Positions 1-8,399 of a stretch of 37,579 nucleotides of DNA are shown here, piece after piece. The notes beneath the pieces were generated by a model, which ran no database searches, was not told where the DNA came from, and saw only the letters and a list, made by a program, of their open reading frames with translations. The position numbers were made by a program, and so were the translations under genes. Each line of letters begins with the position of its first letter. The stretch's first letter is position 1. The stretch comes from a bacterium (GTDB lineage: Bacteria > Pseudomonadota > Alphaproteobacteria > Rickettsiales > RI-342): the NCBI GenBank assembly GCA_016124905.1, contig WGMV01000035.1:1-37579 (forward strand), in the 5' to 3' direction.

Positions 1-845
1 ACACCGCCGGCAATATCGTAGGTCTCAAGCTCTTCGGAAAAGGGACGGATGAAATCCATCACCGGGCGCACCAGGTTAAGCACCTGCAGCGCCATGGCAT
101 TTTCGCTATTTTCAATATTCTTTTCAAACACGGAGAACAGGCCGTACCCCAGCACCAGCCCCTGAACCAGGCCGATGGCAATCCGGCCGATCGGGTTGCC
201 CGTGCCCTGGGAAATGGAATCAACCAGCGTATTTTCCGCATCGTTAATCAGGTCGCCCACCATCGGCATATGCTTGACGGCGGCAAAATTCGTGTCCACC
301 ACGCGGCGGACAAAATTGATGATATCGTCCGTCTGACCGACGGCATTGGCAATGCCCATCCAGGTTAATGCCTTATCCACCTGATGTTCATTGATATTTA
401 GGTTCTGCGCCTGGTCCTCGGTCAGGTGCCCCTGTTCCGTCAGCAATTGGCTGCCTTTTTCCACGCCCATAATGGCCAGGTCGCGCGCGCCATGGCGCAG
501 GTCCACAATGCGGTCAGCAATCCAGTCACCCGTGCCGAACAAGCTGATATTACGAAAGATTTTATCACCCAGCGTCAAAAAGGTGAACAGCGGCCCAACG
601 CGCAGCAACCCAAGCGGGTTGAAGGACAGCCGGTCGCCATACATGTCGTGCTTCACTTTCAGCACACCAAACTGGTTCAAAGTATTGAAAAAATGCTGAG
701 CTTCCTCAGGATCGCTCTCATTCAGCGTGGAGGCAAGGGCCTCCATATTGTTCAAACCGGCCTGTTTTTTGGCCGCAAACGACTGAAATCCCTGCATAAT
801 AGCGGGAACTCCCTGGCCATTTGGGTCCATCGTCTGGTCGGTCAT
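1..845 (-). CDS. Unrecognised protein, 3' end outside window
   Basis: An open frame runs from an ATG at 845 to the window edge without a stop, giving the first 281 residues. I do not recognise the family. There is no signal peptide: the start is polar (MTDQTMDPNGQG). The sequence looks mostly helical, with hydrophobic stretches around residues 75-95 (LLRVGPLFTFLTLGDKIF) and 225-245 (IAIGLVQGLVLGYGLFSVF), so it may contact membrane. Near residues 40-70 a segment with FFNTLNQFG and GDRLSFN loosely resembles a segment of the 726-residue protein at 33678-35858 (LLNILSKNG, then HRSISFS), hinting at a family. The promoter region carries an extended -10 and an 11-bp-period direct repeat. That the frame is coding is fairly sure, because it has a good promoter and protein-like composition; function is unknown. 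Confidence 0.75.
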   Translation of the reverse strand, partial: MTDQTMDPNGQGVPAIMQGFQSFAAKKQAGLNNMEALASTLNESDPEEAQHFFNTLNQFGVLKVKHDMYGDRLSFNPLGLLRVGPLFTFLTLGDKIFRNISLFGTGDWIADRIVDLRHGARDLAIMGVEKGSQLLTEQGHLTEDQAQNLNINEHQVDKALTWMGIANAVGQTDDIINFVRRVVDTNFAAVKHMPMVGDLINDAENTLVDSISQGTGNPIGRIAIGLVQGLVLGYGLFSVFEKNIENSENAMALQVLNLVRPVMDFIRPFSEELETYDIAGG

Positions 846-865
846 AACACTCCAATCCTTAAACC

Positions 866-871
866 ATTATA
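866..871 (-). promoter_or_regulatory. Extended -10 promoter element of the left-edge gene
   Basis: Read on the minus strand, TGCTATAATGG gives a perfect TATAAT with the TGn extension, 20 bases before the ATG at 845. No good -35 hexamer lies 16-18 bases upstream. That space is occupied by the GTTTCA direct repeat at 882-898. The same 11-mer occurs in the hpf promoter. Confidence 0.6.
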
Positions 872-881
872 GCAAGGATTG

Positions 882-898
882 TGAAACAAATATGAAAC
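882..898 (-). promoter_or_regulatory. Direct repeat with 11-bp period over the -35 region
   Basis: On the minus strand GTTTCA occurs twice, 11 bases apart (GTTTCA-TATTT-GTTTCA), ending 10 bases before the TATAAT. Direct repeats one helical turn apart at this distance are how PhoB/OmpR-type activators are arranged. The sequence is not a good PHO box, so only the layout matches. Similar layouts precede the genes at 28906-30528 and 33678-35858. Confidence 0.35.
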
Positions 899-957
899 GA
901 CCGTTGAAAATGCTGGGTTTGCAATAGTTGTGTCATCAGACTTCTTTACCTCCCCTC

Positions 958-1013
958 GTCATCCTGCGCGCAGTTGTAGGGCAAGCATGGATACCAGCCT
1001 GCGTCGGTATGAC
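958..1013. repeat. Imperfect extragenic palindrome
   Basis: The stretch begins GTCATCCTGCG and ends in GTCGGTATGAC, so its ends are roughly inverted copies (GTCAT/ATGAC outermost, several mismatches inside). This is the style of short dispersed intergenic repeat common in alphaproteobacteria. The region 846-1113 holds otherwise only the promoter of the left-edge gene and the leader of the small gene at 1114. Confidence 0.4.
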
Positions 1014-1113
1014 GGAAAGAAAGAGCCTCTCCAGTTTGCTGCTTCGTTGCTATAAGCGTTGTAAGTATAGATGCTATTTATACAATAGGCATATGTAAAA
1101 TAAGGAGGAAACT

Positions 1114-1347
1114 ATGAATAAGAAGCTCAAAGTAGAGAAAAACAGCGATAATATGACGCACCAATGGGCAAATGTGGCTTATTTGGGAGCCGTATGCGCA
1201 TTTCTCCATACAAATAAAAATATCTTTTTTGGCGGCGCAATCCCCACTATTATTGCCATGGCGCTACTATTTGTAGTGCTTTTTATAATCAAACTAAAAA
1301 TAGAGCTTGATAGACACCGACTACCCTCTTCCCTCTTCCCTCTGTAG
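1114..1347 (+). CDS. Small predicted membrane protein
   Basis: A 77-residue frame starts with ATG at 1114 behind a strong Shine-Dalgarno, AAGGAGG at 1101-1107, with six bases between them. That is the main reason to believe it. The protein has a charged N-terminus (MNKKLKVEKNSDN), a first hydrophobic stretch near residues 19-32, and a clear membrane helix near residues 42-61 (AIPTIIAMALLFVVLFIIKL), followed by a short basic tail. I recognise no family. It stands alone between repeats, upstream of the convergent acnA. The lower GC of its sequence compared with neighbours, and its place among dispersed repeats, would fit a recently acquired or fast-evolving gene. It could also be a spurious frame. 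Confidence 0.5.
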   Translation: MNKKLKVEKNSDNMTHQWANVAYLGAVCAFLHTNKNIFFGGAIPTIIAMALLFVVLFIIKLKIELDRHRLPSSLFPL

Positions 1348-1504
1348 ATGGAATAGATATCAATGGAATACTGTTGTTGGAAATACACTGCTACTCATTT
1401 TTGCATTTATCTGTCTAGGAACAATCATATCCGAAACAACTGCCAAGTAGGGTTGCACTCCAGTCCGCATCAGCATTGTTGGATTACGATAGATATCACG
1501 TTCT

Positions 1505-1573
1505 GTCATCCTGAGCGCAGCAACGGATCTTTCTAAAATCCGCACACAGCTCCTTCGCTTCGCTCAGGAAGAC
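1505..1573. repeat. Dispersed palindromic repeat (GTCATCCTGAGCG type)
   Basis: Arms at 1505-1517 (GTCATCCTGAGCG) and 1561-1573 (CGCTCAGGAAGAC) are inverted copies with one mismatch. GTCATCCTGAGCG is a motif I know from dispersed intergenic repeats in many bacterial genomes. It lies just downstream of acnA and could form a transcript-end hairpin, although no T run follows. Apart from this repeat I see nothing in 1348-1608. Confidence 0.6.
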
Positions 1574-1608
1574 AACTATCCTATTCATCATTCACAGGAA
1601 AACGTTCC

Positions 1609-4305
1609 TCAAGCCGCCTTGCGCTTGCCTTGCTCCAGGATCTGACGCACCACATACGGCATAATGCCGCCATTGGTGTAATATTCCACCTCATCGAGCG
1701 TATCGACACGGCAAAGCACAGACACATCCAGCGTGGAGCCATCCGCCCGCTGAATATGCAGCGACAGATCCATGCGCGGCTTCAGGCCCTTTTCAAGCCC
1801 CTGAATCGTAACGATTTCATCGCCTTTTAGTCCAAGCGTCTTGCGATCCGTCCCGGGCTTGAAGGTCAGCGGCAGCACGCCCATGCCCACCAGGTTTGAG
1901 CGGTGAATACGCTCGAAACTCTCGGCGATCACGGCTTTCACGCCCAGAAGGATGGTCCCCTTGGCTGCCCAGTCGCGGGAGGAGCCCGTGCCATACTCCT
2001 TACCGGCGAAGATCACCAGCGGGGTGCCGTCGGCTTTATATTTCATGGCTGCATCATAGATGCTCATCTGCTCGCCGGTCGGCACATATTTGGTCAATCC
2101 GCCCTCGATGCCGTCGAGCATCTCGTTTTTCAGGCGGATATTGGCGAAAGTACCGCGCATCATCACCTCATGATGGCCGCGACGCGCGCCATAGGAGTTG
2201 AAGTCGGCAGGCTGTACGCCGTGCTCCGTCAGGTATTTCGCTGCCGGGCTGGTTTTGGAGATGTTACCGGCCGGGGAAATATGATCGGTCGTGATGCTGT
2301 CGCCCAGAACAGCCAGAACGCGGGCGTTCTGAACCGTGCCAATGCCGCTCGCCGTTTTCTGCATTCCTTCGAAATAAGGCGGGTTGGCAACATAAGTGCT
2401 GTCGCCCTGCCAGTTGAAGGTCTGGCCTTCTTTGACCTTGATGTGCTGCCAGCTGGTCGTTCCGGCAAACACGTCCGCATAGCGCGTTCTGAACATAGTC
2501 GCGGTCACGTTTTTCAGCACCGTTTCAGCCACCTCGGCATTGGTCGGCCAGATATCCTTCAGGTAGACCTTCTTGCCATCCGACGTGGTGGCGATCGGGT
2601 CTTTCATCAGGTCAATATTCATGTTGCCTGCCAGCGCGTAAGCCACCACCAGCGGCGGGGAGGCCAGGTAATTCACCTTCGTCAGCGGGTGAACGCGACC
2701 TTCAAAGTTACGATTGCCGGAAAGCACGGAGCCAACCACCAGGTTGCCATCCTTGATCGCCTGCTCAATCTCAGGCTTCAGCGGGCCGGAGTTACCGATG
2801 CAGGTCGTGCAGCCATAACCAACCAGGTTAAAGCCAATCGCATCCAGGTCCTTATCCACGCCCGCATGCGCCAGATATTCCGTCACCACCTGGGAGCCGG
2901 GGGCGAGGGAGGTCTTCACCCACGGTTTCGCCTTCAGGCCCAGTGCATTGGCTTTTTTCGCCACCAGACCAGCCGCCAGCATCACGTTGGGGTTGGAGGT
3001 GTTGGTACAGCTTGTAATGGCCGCAATCACCAAAGCTCCATGCTCAAGGTCATATTTCCCACCGACGGAGATCTTGGCATCCGGTTTGGCATCGCCAACA
3101 AGGGTAGGGAAGTCGGCCTTGTATTTCTCCGCAGCTTGGGACAGCGCAATCTTGTCCTGCGGGCGTTTCGGGCCGGCAATGCTCGGCTCCACGGTGCTCA
3201 TATCCAGCGACAGCGTGTCGGTGAACACCGGGTCGGCCATACCGTCCACGCGCCACATGCCTTGCGCTTTTGCATAGGTTTCCACCAGCTTGATGGTCTC
3301 TTCGTCGCGGGCGGAAAGCTTCAGGTAAGCCAGCGTCTCGCCATCAACCGGGAAGAAGCCGCAGGTCGCGCCATATTCCGGCGCCATGTTGGCAATCGTC
3401 GCGCGGTCGGCCAGCGGCAGGTTGGCCAGGCCGTCGCCGTAAAATTCCACAAACTTGCCTACCACGCCTTTTTTGCGCAGCATGTTGGTCACGGTCAGCA
3501 CCAGGTCGGTCGCCGTCGTGCCTTCCTTCAATTTACCGGTCAGTTTGAAGCCCACCACTTCCGGCAGCAGCATGGAAACCGGCTGGCCGAGCATCGCCGC
3601 TTCCGCCTCAATGCCGCCCACGCCCCAGCCCAGCACTGCCAGGCCGTTGATCATGGTCGTATGGCTGTCCGTGCCCACACAGGTATCGGGGTAGGCATAG
3701 GTCTTGCCGTCTTCTTTCTTCGTCCACACCACCTTGGCCAGATATTCCAGGTTCACCTGGTGGCAGATGCCGGTGCCCGGCGGCACCACGCGGAAATTGT
3801 TGAATGCCTTGCTGCCCCAGCGCAGGAATTCATAACGCTCCTGGTTGCGCTCCATCTCCAGGTCCACGTTCTCTTCAAACGCTTTGGGAGAGGCATAATG
3901 GTCCACCATCACCGAGTGGTCGATCACCAGGTCTACCGGGCAAAGCGGGTTGATGTTGGACGTATCGCCGCCGAGGGCCGTCATGGCCTCACGCATTGCG
4001 GCCAAATCCACCACCGCAGGCACGCCGGTAAAATCCTGCATCAGCACGCGGGCAGGACGGTAGGCAATCTCTTGCTCAGACACGCGGGTATTCAGCCATT
4101 CACCGATGGCCTTGATGTCATCCACGGTTACGGAGCGCTCATCCTCAAAACGAAGCAGGTTCTCCAGCAGCACCTTCATGGAAAAGGGCAGGCGGCTGAA
4201 ATCAACATTCAGGGCTTTACCGGCTTTTTCGATGGAAAAATAATGATACGTATTGCTGCCTGTGCTCAGGGTGGTGAGCGTTTTCAGGTTATCCAAACCG
4301 GCCAT
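1609..4305 (-). CDS. acnA: Aconitate hydratase A
   Basis: This is the TCA-cycle aconitase, converting citrate to isocitrate via cis-aconitate in the cytoplasm with a [4Fe-4S] cluster. It has 898 residues, the usual length for AcnA/IRP1-type enzymes. The three cluster cysteines are visible: Cys433 in SCTNTSNP and Cys499 and Cys502 in [10 protein letters not shown]. The C-terminal swivel domain has the conserved SSRDWAAKG near 775-783. The start is ATG at 4305 with GGGG seven bases upstream. A possible promoter lies in the gap shared with the divergent ccmA. No binding site for an iron or redox regulator is obvious. Identification is secure. Confidence 0.98.
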   Translation of the reverse strand: MAGLDNLKTLTTLSTGSNTYHYFSIEKAGKALNVDFSRLPFSMKVLLENLLRFEDERSVTVDDIKAIGEWLNTRVSEQEIAYRPARVLMQDFTGVPAVVDLAAMREAMTALGGDTSNINPLCPVDLVIDHSVMVDHYASPKAFEENVDLEMERNQERYEFLRWGSKAFNNFRVVPPGTGICHQVNLEYLAKVVWTKKEDGKTYAYPDTCVGTDSHTTMINGLAVLGWGVGGIEAEAAMLGQPVSMLLPEVVGFKLTGKLKEGTTATDLVLTVTNMLRKKGVVGKFVEFYGDGLANLPLADRATIANMAPEYGATCGFFPVDGETLAYLKLSARDEETIKLVETYAKAQGMWRVDGMADPVFTDTLSLDMSTVEPSIAGPKRPQDKIALSQAAEKYKADFPTLVGDAKPDAKISVGGKYDLEHGALVIAAITSCTNTSNPNVMLAAGLVAKKANALGLKAKPWVKTSLAPGSQVVTEYLAHAGVDKDLDAIGFNLVGYGCTTCIGNSGPLKPEIEQAIKDGNLVVGSVLSGNRNFEGRVHPLTKVNYLASPPLVVAYALAGNMNIDLMKDPIATTSDGKKVYLKDIWPTNAEVAETVLKNVTATMFRTRYADVFAGTTSWQHIKVKEGQTFNWQGDSTYVANPPYFEGMQKTASGIGTVQNARVLAVLGDSITTDHISPAGNISKTSPAAKYLTEHGVQPADFNSYGARRGHHEVMMRGTFANIRLKNEMLDGIEGGLTKYVPTGEQMSIYDAAMKYKADGTPLVIFAGKEYGTGSSRDWAAKGTILLGVKAVIAESFERIHRSNLVGMGVLPLTFKPGTDRKTLGLKGDEIVTIQGLEKGLKPRMDLSLHIQRADGSTLDVSVLCRVDTLDEVEYYTNGGIMPYVVRQILEQGKRKAA

Positions 4306-4370
4306 TGAAGTACCCCATTTAAGAAAATTGTTGTCTACGTAGCGTGTTATTTGCTGTGGTAGGTTTGTCA

Positions 4371-4398
4371 GCTATAGCTTAAAGAATGGTTATCGCAA
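4371..4398 (-). promoter_or_regulatory. Candidate acnA promoter
   Basis: On the minus strand TTGCGA (4393-4398) and TATAGC (4371-4376) are separated by 16 bases, each matching four of six consensus bases, and lie about 65 bases before the acnA ATG. The site is in the intergenic space between divergent acnA and ccmA. It was chosen by eye only. Confidence 0.35.
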
Positions 4399-4439
4399 CC
4401 TCGCGTTACATGGGCGCGCTATAAAGGTTTTTGGGCCTT

Positions 4440-5054
4440 ATGCTGACATTAAACCAGCTTACCATCCGCCGCGGAGGGGTGCAACTGGTTCAAGACCTTG
4501 GAATCACGCTCTTTCCGGGCGCATTACTCCTGCTGCGCGGCCCCAACGGCAGCGGAAAAACCAGCCTGCTGAAAATCATCGCCGGCAAGCTAAAACCGGC
4601 CGAAGGTACGGTGGAGTGGAATAAAACGCCGGTCAATAAACAGAGCGACTATTGGCGTGAATGCCAATATCTAGGTCATAACAATGGTATGTGGCCTGAA
4701 CTTACAGTAGAAGAGAATCTTTATTACTGGGCAGAGGCCTTCGATGCGCTGCCCGCCTTGCCGATCGCTGTTCATTTGTGGCAACTCAAGGCAATCCTTC
4801 ATCAGCCCTACAAAGACTTATCCCAAGGATGGAAACGCCGTGTCGCCAACGCACGCATGCTGTTAAGCCCGGGAAAATGCTGGCTTCTGGATGAACCAAT
4901 GGCGAACCTGGACAGGGAAGGCGCCTACATACTCGAAACAATTATCCACAGCCGTTGCCAGCAGGGCGGAATCGTTGTGGTTTCCAGCCATATTGATATG
5001 GATATACCTGGAGCAATGGAGATAAATATTGATGATTATCAGGAAAATGAATGA
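4440..5054 (+). CDS. ccmA: Heme exporter ATP-binding subunit CcmA
   Basis: This is the ABC ATPase of the CcmABCD complex, which helps release heme-loaded CcmE for cytochrome c maturation. It has 204 residues, the family's usual length. Walker A is GPNGSGKTS at 34-42, Walker B is WLLDEP at 148-153 and the switch histidine follows in SSH (182-184). The signature is LSQGWKRR (127-134), where Trp replaces the common Gln. I chose ATG 4440, which begins MLTLNQL like other CcmA proteins. A TTG at 4431 in the same frame would add three residues, but the AAAGG at 4423-4427 would be too close to it. The stop overlaps the ccmB start by four bases (ATGA), so the two are translationally coupled. Confidence 0.93.
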   Translation: MLTLNQLTIRRGGVQLVQDLGITLFPGALLLLRGPNGSGKTSLLKIIAGKLKPAEGTVEWNKTPVNKQSDYWRECQYLGHNNGMWPELTVEENLYYWAEAFDALPALPIAVHLWQLKAILHQPYKDLSQGWKRRVANARMLLSPGKCWLLDEPMANLDREGAYILETIIHSRCQQGGIVVVSSHIDMDIPGAMEINIDDYQENE

Positions 5055-5692
5055 TTATTCTAACCAATAACATCAAGCAGGCCTTATGGCTCGGCTGGCG
5101 CAAACAGGGCGTGCTGTACCAAAGCCTTAGTGTTTTTGCGCTGGTGCTTGTTTTTGGTGTCTATTTGACGCTGCCGGGCGCCGCCACCATGCCGCTATGG
5201 CTGGTGATGAGCTGGCTCGGCATTAGCTTCGCCGCGCTATACGGGCAGGAATGGTGGTTTGACGAAGAGCTGCAGCAGGGAACCCTGGAAATCATGCAAA
5301 CACGCCCATTGCTACTGGGAGGGTGGGTGGTGGCCAAGTACCTGGCGTTTCTGTGCTGTGTGATGCTTCCAATGGGCCTGGTAGCATGGTTGATAGCATG
5401 GGGAGCAGGCCACGAAAACATGCCTGGATTAGCCACGTCATACGCGCTGGCAATTGTCGCGCTGGGCGCATTTGCATGCTTAGGTGCAGCGCTCACATGC
5501 GCCATCTCACAGCGGGGAAGCATCAGCTATTGTTTGCTGCTGCCAATGATGCTGCCGATATCGATCATGGGATTGCTGAGTGCGCACAACACACAAATGC
5601 TCGTCGGATTGGCCGCATACACAGCGCTTATATTGCCCATTTCCATAGGGCTCAGCATCATGCTGGTGCATCACGCCGCAAGCCAGGAATAG
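5051..5692 (+). CDS. ccmB: Heme exporter membrane subunit CcmB
   Basis: This is the membrane partner of CcmA in the System I cytochrome c maturation machinery. The 213-residue protein has about six hydrophobic segments. It also contains family-like stretches: QEWWFDEELQQGTLE in a cytoplasmic loop near residues 58-72, and AISQRGSISYCLLLPMMLPISI near 153-174. The length matches CcmB (about 220). Its start overlaps the end of ccmA as ATGA. In many alphaproteobacteria ccmC and ccmD come next. Here the next 186 bases hold no gene and the following genes run the other way, so the rest of the ccm set must be elsewhere. Confidence 0.92.
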   Translation: MIILTNNIKQALWLGWRKQGVLYQSLSVFALVLVFGVYLTLPGAATMPLWLVMSWLGISFAALYGQEWWFDEELQQGTLEIMQTRPLLLGGWVVAKYLAFLCCVMLPMGLVAWLIAWGAGHENMPGLATSYALAIVALGAFACLGAALTCAISQRGSISYCLLLPMMLPISIMGLLSAHNTQMLVGLAAYTALILPISIGLSIMLVHHAASQE

Positions 5693-5878
5693 AGCCAGAA
5701 ACAGGGCGTTTTTAGGCCCCCTGACCATGCACAAATATATCGCATAATGTATATTATGGAAAATACATCGCGATATTGCATGCTTCAAATCAGGCCTGAA
5801 AACACTATATGCGCCATATCGCGCAACATAAGGCAAACACTGGGCTTGCGCAGCATGCGCTAATGGCGAGCTGAAGGA

Positions 5879-6397
5879 TTATTCTTCGCTACACGGCTCA
5901 TTTGCTGCGTTTGCAGCGTCATTGAGCGACTTGCCATTGAGCTGTCCATTCTCATCAAACGTAACGGTGCCAAGCTGTATGGCAGTCAGGTTTTTATCGA
6001 GATGTTTGTTGTGAATCGGATACGCGTCATTGAGGTTTTTCTGCAGCGGAATCGTGACGTCTTTCGCATCCATTTCCATAGGTTCCGTGCCGGGTGCGTA
6101 AGGCGATGAAACCTGCCAGCCTTCAGCCGTTTTACCGGCTTCATACATGGTGCCGTCCTTGGGCTTATGCAATGCGGAGTGACACGGGCGCTTGGGCAGC
6201 TCCGGCACAACGGAAGCGCCGTCTTGCACAACATCCTTCCCTTCCTGCAGCACATCTCGCCCCTCATGCACCACATCTCGCCCCTGATGAAGCACATCGC
6301 GGCCGTTATGGGGCAGATCAGCGGCAAAACAGTAAGTTTGTACTGAAAAAAAAGAAAACAAGGCCGTGAAAAATATAGTTTTATTGTGTCTTTTCAT
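5879..6397 (-). CDS. Exported protein with a four-fold 7-residue repeat
   Basis: The 172-residue protein is of unknown family. From ATG 6397 it begins MKRHNKTIFFTALFSFF and shows a signal peptide with a likely cut after CFA, before ADLP (about residue 26). This supports the start over in-frame ATGs at 6433 and 6463, which would bury the signal. After the cut comes a four-fold heptad repeat (GRDVLHQ, GRDVVHE, GRDVLQE, GKDVVQD), then a region with single cysteines near each end (RPCHS, EPCSEE). It is the last gene of the nuo-birA-coaX-rnj-DUF1467 run and overlaps the DUF1467 gene by 17 bases, so it is probably co-transcribed. Export to the periplasm is inferred; function is unknown. Confidence 0.7.
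   Translation of the reverse strand: MKRHNKTIFFTALFSFFSVQTYCFAADLPHNGRDVLHQGRDVVHEGRDVLQEGKDVVQDGASVVPELPKRPCHSALHKPKDGTMYEAGKTAEGWQVSSPYAPGTEPMEMDAKDVTIPLQKNLNDAYPIHNKHLDKNLTAIQLGTVTFDENGQLNGKSLNDAANAANEPCSEE
6221..6304 (-). repeat. Four tandem 21-bp units inside a coding region
   Basis: Four imperfect 21-base units (6304-6284, 6283-6263, 6262-6242, 6241-6221 on the minus strand) encode the GRDVVHE-like heptads of the exported protein. Each unit has the core GATGT followed by T/G-rich bases. The differences between units are mostly conservative at protein level, suggesting an older duplication under selection. Confidence 0.8.
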
Positions 6398-6671
6398 GCT
6401 GTTTTTGTTCCCATTCCTGCCAGTTTTTGACATGCAGCATCTTCTCGATGGAAAGATGTCCATAGTGAATCACAGCAAAATACATGCCAGTGAAGAGCAG
6501 GCACAGGATCGTCGCCCAAACCGCTTTTTTACCAAGCTTTATGCCTGCAGGGGCCCCTGTGGATTGCCCTGGGACAGGTGCCTCTTCCACCTGGTTGCCG
6601 ATGGGAAGAAGCAAAAAGAAAAACAGCCACCAGCTAAATGAAAAAACAACAATAAATGACGGAAAATCCAT
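6381..6671 (-). CDS. DUF1467 family membrane protein
   Basis: This 96-residue protein has two membrane helices: residues about 5-23 (SFIVVFSFSWWLFFFLLLPIG) and about 50-68 (AVWATILCLLFTGMYFAVI). The layout is that of DUF1467, small alphaproteobacterial membrane proteins with a WW-x-FFFLLLP helix, a short loop ending GAPAG, and a second helix. In related genomes such a gene often sits close to rnj, and here it starts 12 bases after the rnj stop. No biochemical role is known to me. Family assignment rests on helix motif and position. Confidence 0.75.
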   Translation of the reverse strand: MDFPSFIVVFSFSWWLFFFLLLPIGNQVEEAPVPGQSTGAPAGIKLGKKAVWATILCLLFTGMYFAVIHYGHLSIEKMLHVKNWQEWEQKQHEKTQ

Positions 6672-6683
6672 AATTTATTACAC

Positions 6684-8333
6684 TTATCCCAACATATGTA
6701 CAATGACATAAGGGCGTTTATCGCATTCACGCTCCAGAAACCTGCGGGCCGCCTGCTCCACGCGCTTGCTGATCGCCTCACCCTGCTTTTGCCGTCGCGT
6801 CAGGGCCTGTTCTTCCAGATGCAGGCGTAATTCATCAATCAAGCCTCTGTCCTCATGAGCATCCAGCAATCCTGGCGCGCTGATGCGAATATCCATCTCA
6901 TCGTCGTCATCCATCAACAGGCTGATAAAAACAGCCCCGTTATCCCGCACTCTGGCCCGTGTTTTCAGCACATCGCCGTTCAGCGGCAGCAGGCTGCTGC
7001 CATCCACTGCGTAATACCCGGCCTGAACCTGCCCGGTGATGCGCGTCTGCCCTTCCGCAATCTGAATAACCGCGCCGTTGAACGCCTCCACCGTCTCTGG
7101 CACGCCTAATTCCCGCGCCAGCGCGGCATGCTTATGCAGGTGCCGCGCCTCGCCATGTGTGGGAATGGCAATTTTCGGCTTCAGCCAGCCATATAGCTGG
7201 CGCAGTTCCTCCCGCGCGGGATGGCCGGAAACATGGATCGGCGCGTCATAGGAGGTAATCACCTCGATACGGTTGCGCACCAGCGCATTCTGCAGCATGC
7301 CGATGCGCACGTGGTTGCCCGGGATATCCCGCGAGGAAAAACACACCGTATCCCCGGCGGAAAGCCGCACCACGGGATGATCGTTATGGGCGATACGGCT
7401 AAGCGCCGCGCGGCCCTCCCCCTGGCATCCCGTCGCCAGAATCAGCACCTTGTGCCGGGGCAGCTCCATCGCCTGCTTATCGGTCAAAAACGGTGGATAT
7501 TGCGTGAGATAGCCGCTTTCCCGCGCCGCTTCCGTCGTTCGCCAGAGCGAACGCCCCACCAGCGCCACATGCCGTCCGGCCGCCTTGGCCGCAGCGCAGA
7601 TACTGTCCACACGCGCCACATTGGTGGCAAATGTGCCCATCACCACCCTGCCCTTGCAATGGGCAATCACCTCGGGCAGGGCCTCGGCCACCTGCCCTTC
7701 GGATCCGGATTCTCCCTCCACAAACACGTTGGTGGAATCGCACACCAGCGCCAGCACGCCTTTTTCGCCAATCGCCTTGAGCCTGGCGCTGTCCGTTGCC
7801 TTGCCGATCACCGGCTGGGGGTCCAGCTTCCAGTCCCCCGTATGGAAAACCGTACCCTTATCCGTGTGGATGATGACCGCATGCATTTCCGGTATGGAGT
7901 GGGTAATCGGTTCAAATTCAATGGAGAACGGCCCGAATGTCAGCCTGGTATCGGCCTGGTATTCCCGCGTCACCAGTTTATAGGGTGATTGGTTATCCAC
8001 CAGCTTGGCATCGATGATACCCTTGGCCAGCGGGCTGGCATAAATCGGGCAGCGGATGGCATCGGCCAGGTAGGCGATCGCCCCGATATGATCCTCATGC
8101 GCGTGGGTGATAATCAGCGCCTGAAGCGCGGGCCCAAGCTCTTCCATGAAGGCCAGGTCGGGCACCAGCACATCCACCCCGGCAATATCCTCATGTGCAA
8201 ACCCGATGCCCAGATCCACCATGATGGCCTTGCCCTGGTAGATATAAAGGTTGGCATTCATGCCGATTTCGTCCGAACCGCCCAGCGGCACGAAATAGAG
8301 TGTTTCAGGTGATAAATCTTTAAATCGTAGCAT
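6684..8333 (-). CDS. rnj: Ribonuclease J
   Basis: This is a metallo-beta-lactamase/beta-CASP ribonuclease with 5'-to-3' exo- and endonuclease activity, which matures rRNA and degrades mRNA. It has 549 residues, normal for RNase J. The zinc motif HAHEDH is at residues 77-82, and the further metal ligands are in FHTGDWKLD near 165. Beta-CASP motifs are in the middle (LATGCQGEGRAAL, VSGHPAREEL, PTHGEARHL), and a C-terminal domain follows. It lies 66 bases after coaX and before the DUF1467 gene, an order common in alphaproteobacteria. The ribosome binding site is weak (AAGAAA). Confidence 0.95.
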   Translation of the reverse strand: MLRFKDLSPETLYFVPLGGSDEIGMNANLYIYQGKAIMVDLGIGFAHEDIAGVDVLVPDLAFMEELGPALQALIITHAHEDHIGAIAYLADAIRCPIYASPLAKGIIDAKLVDNQSPYKLVTREYQADTRLTFGPFSIEFEPITHSIPEMHAVIIHTDKGTVFHTGDWKLDPQPVIGKATDSARLKAIGEKGVLALVCDSTNVFVEGESGSEGQVAEALPEVIAHCKGRVVMGTFATNVARVDSICAAAKAAGRHVALVGRSLWRTTEAARESGYLTQYPPFLTDKQAMELPRHKVLILATGCQGEGRAALSRIAHNDHPVVRLSAGDTVCFSSRDIPGNHVRIGMLQNALVRNRIEVITSYDAPIHVSGHPAREELRQLYGWLKPKIAIPTHGEARHLHKHAALARELGVPETVEAFNGAVIQIAEGQTRITGQVQAGYYAVDGSSLLPLNGDVLKTRARVRDNGAVFISLLMDDDDEMDIRISAPGLLDAHEDRGLIDELRLHLEEQALTRRQKQGEAISKRVEQAARRFLERECDKRPYVIVHMLG

Positions 8334-8399
8334 GGTGTTTCTTAATCAAAAAGGTTCATTAGCCTGTAGGCCCAGTGGCCCAAAGAAGCCATATGTTTC

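Noticed and set aside
1360-1545. A 61-codon minus-strand frame over the 1505-1573 repeat.
   Set aside because: Its first part is simply the translation of the dispersed repeat (ILERSVAALRMTE), a common false gene call.
1903-4308. An 801-codon open frame on the plus strand opposite acnA.
   Set aside because: It is the mirror of a strongly conserved gene. Its protein is rich in His, Arg and Gln with no family features, as expected for an antisense frame in GC-rich coding DNA.
5693-5878. Small palindromes (CATAAT-GTAT-ATTATG and GCGCA-GCA-TGCGC) between ccmB and the exported protein gene, considered as terminators.
   Set aside because: Stems are only 5-6 bp and no T run follows on either strand.
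6221-6304. Short regular repeats considered as a CRISPR array.
   Set aside because: Units are contiguous 21-mers without spacers, in frame inside a coding region, and no cas genes are present.
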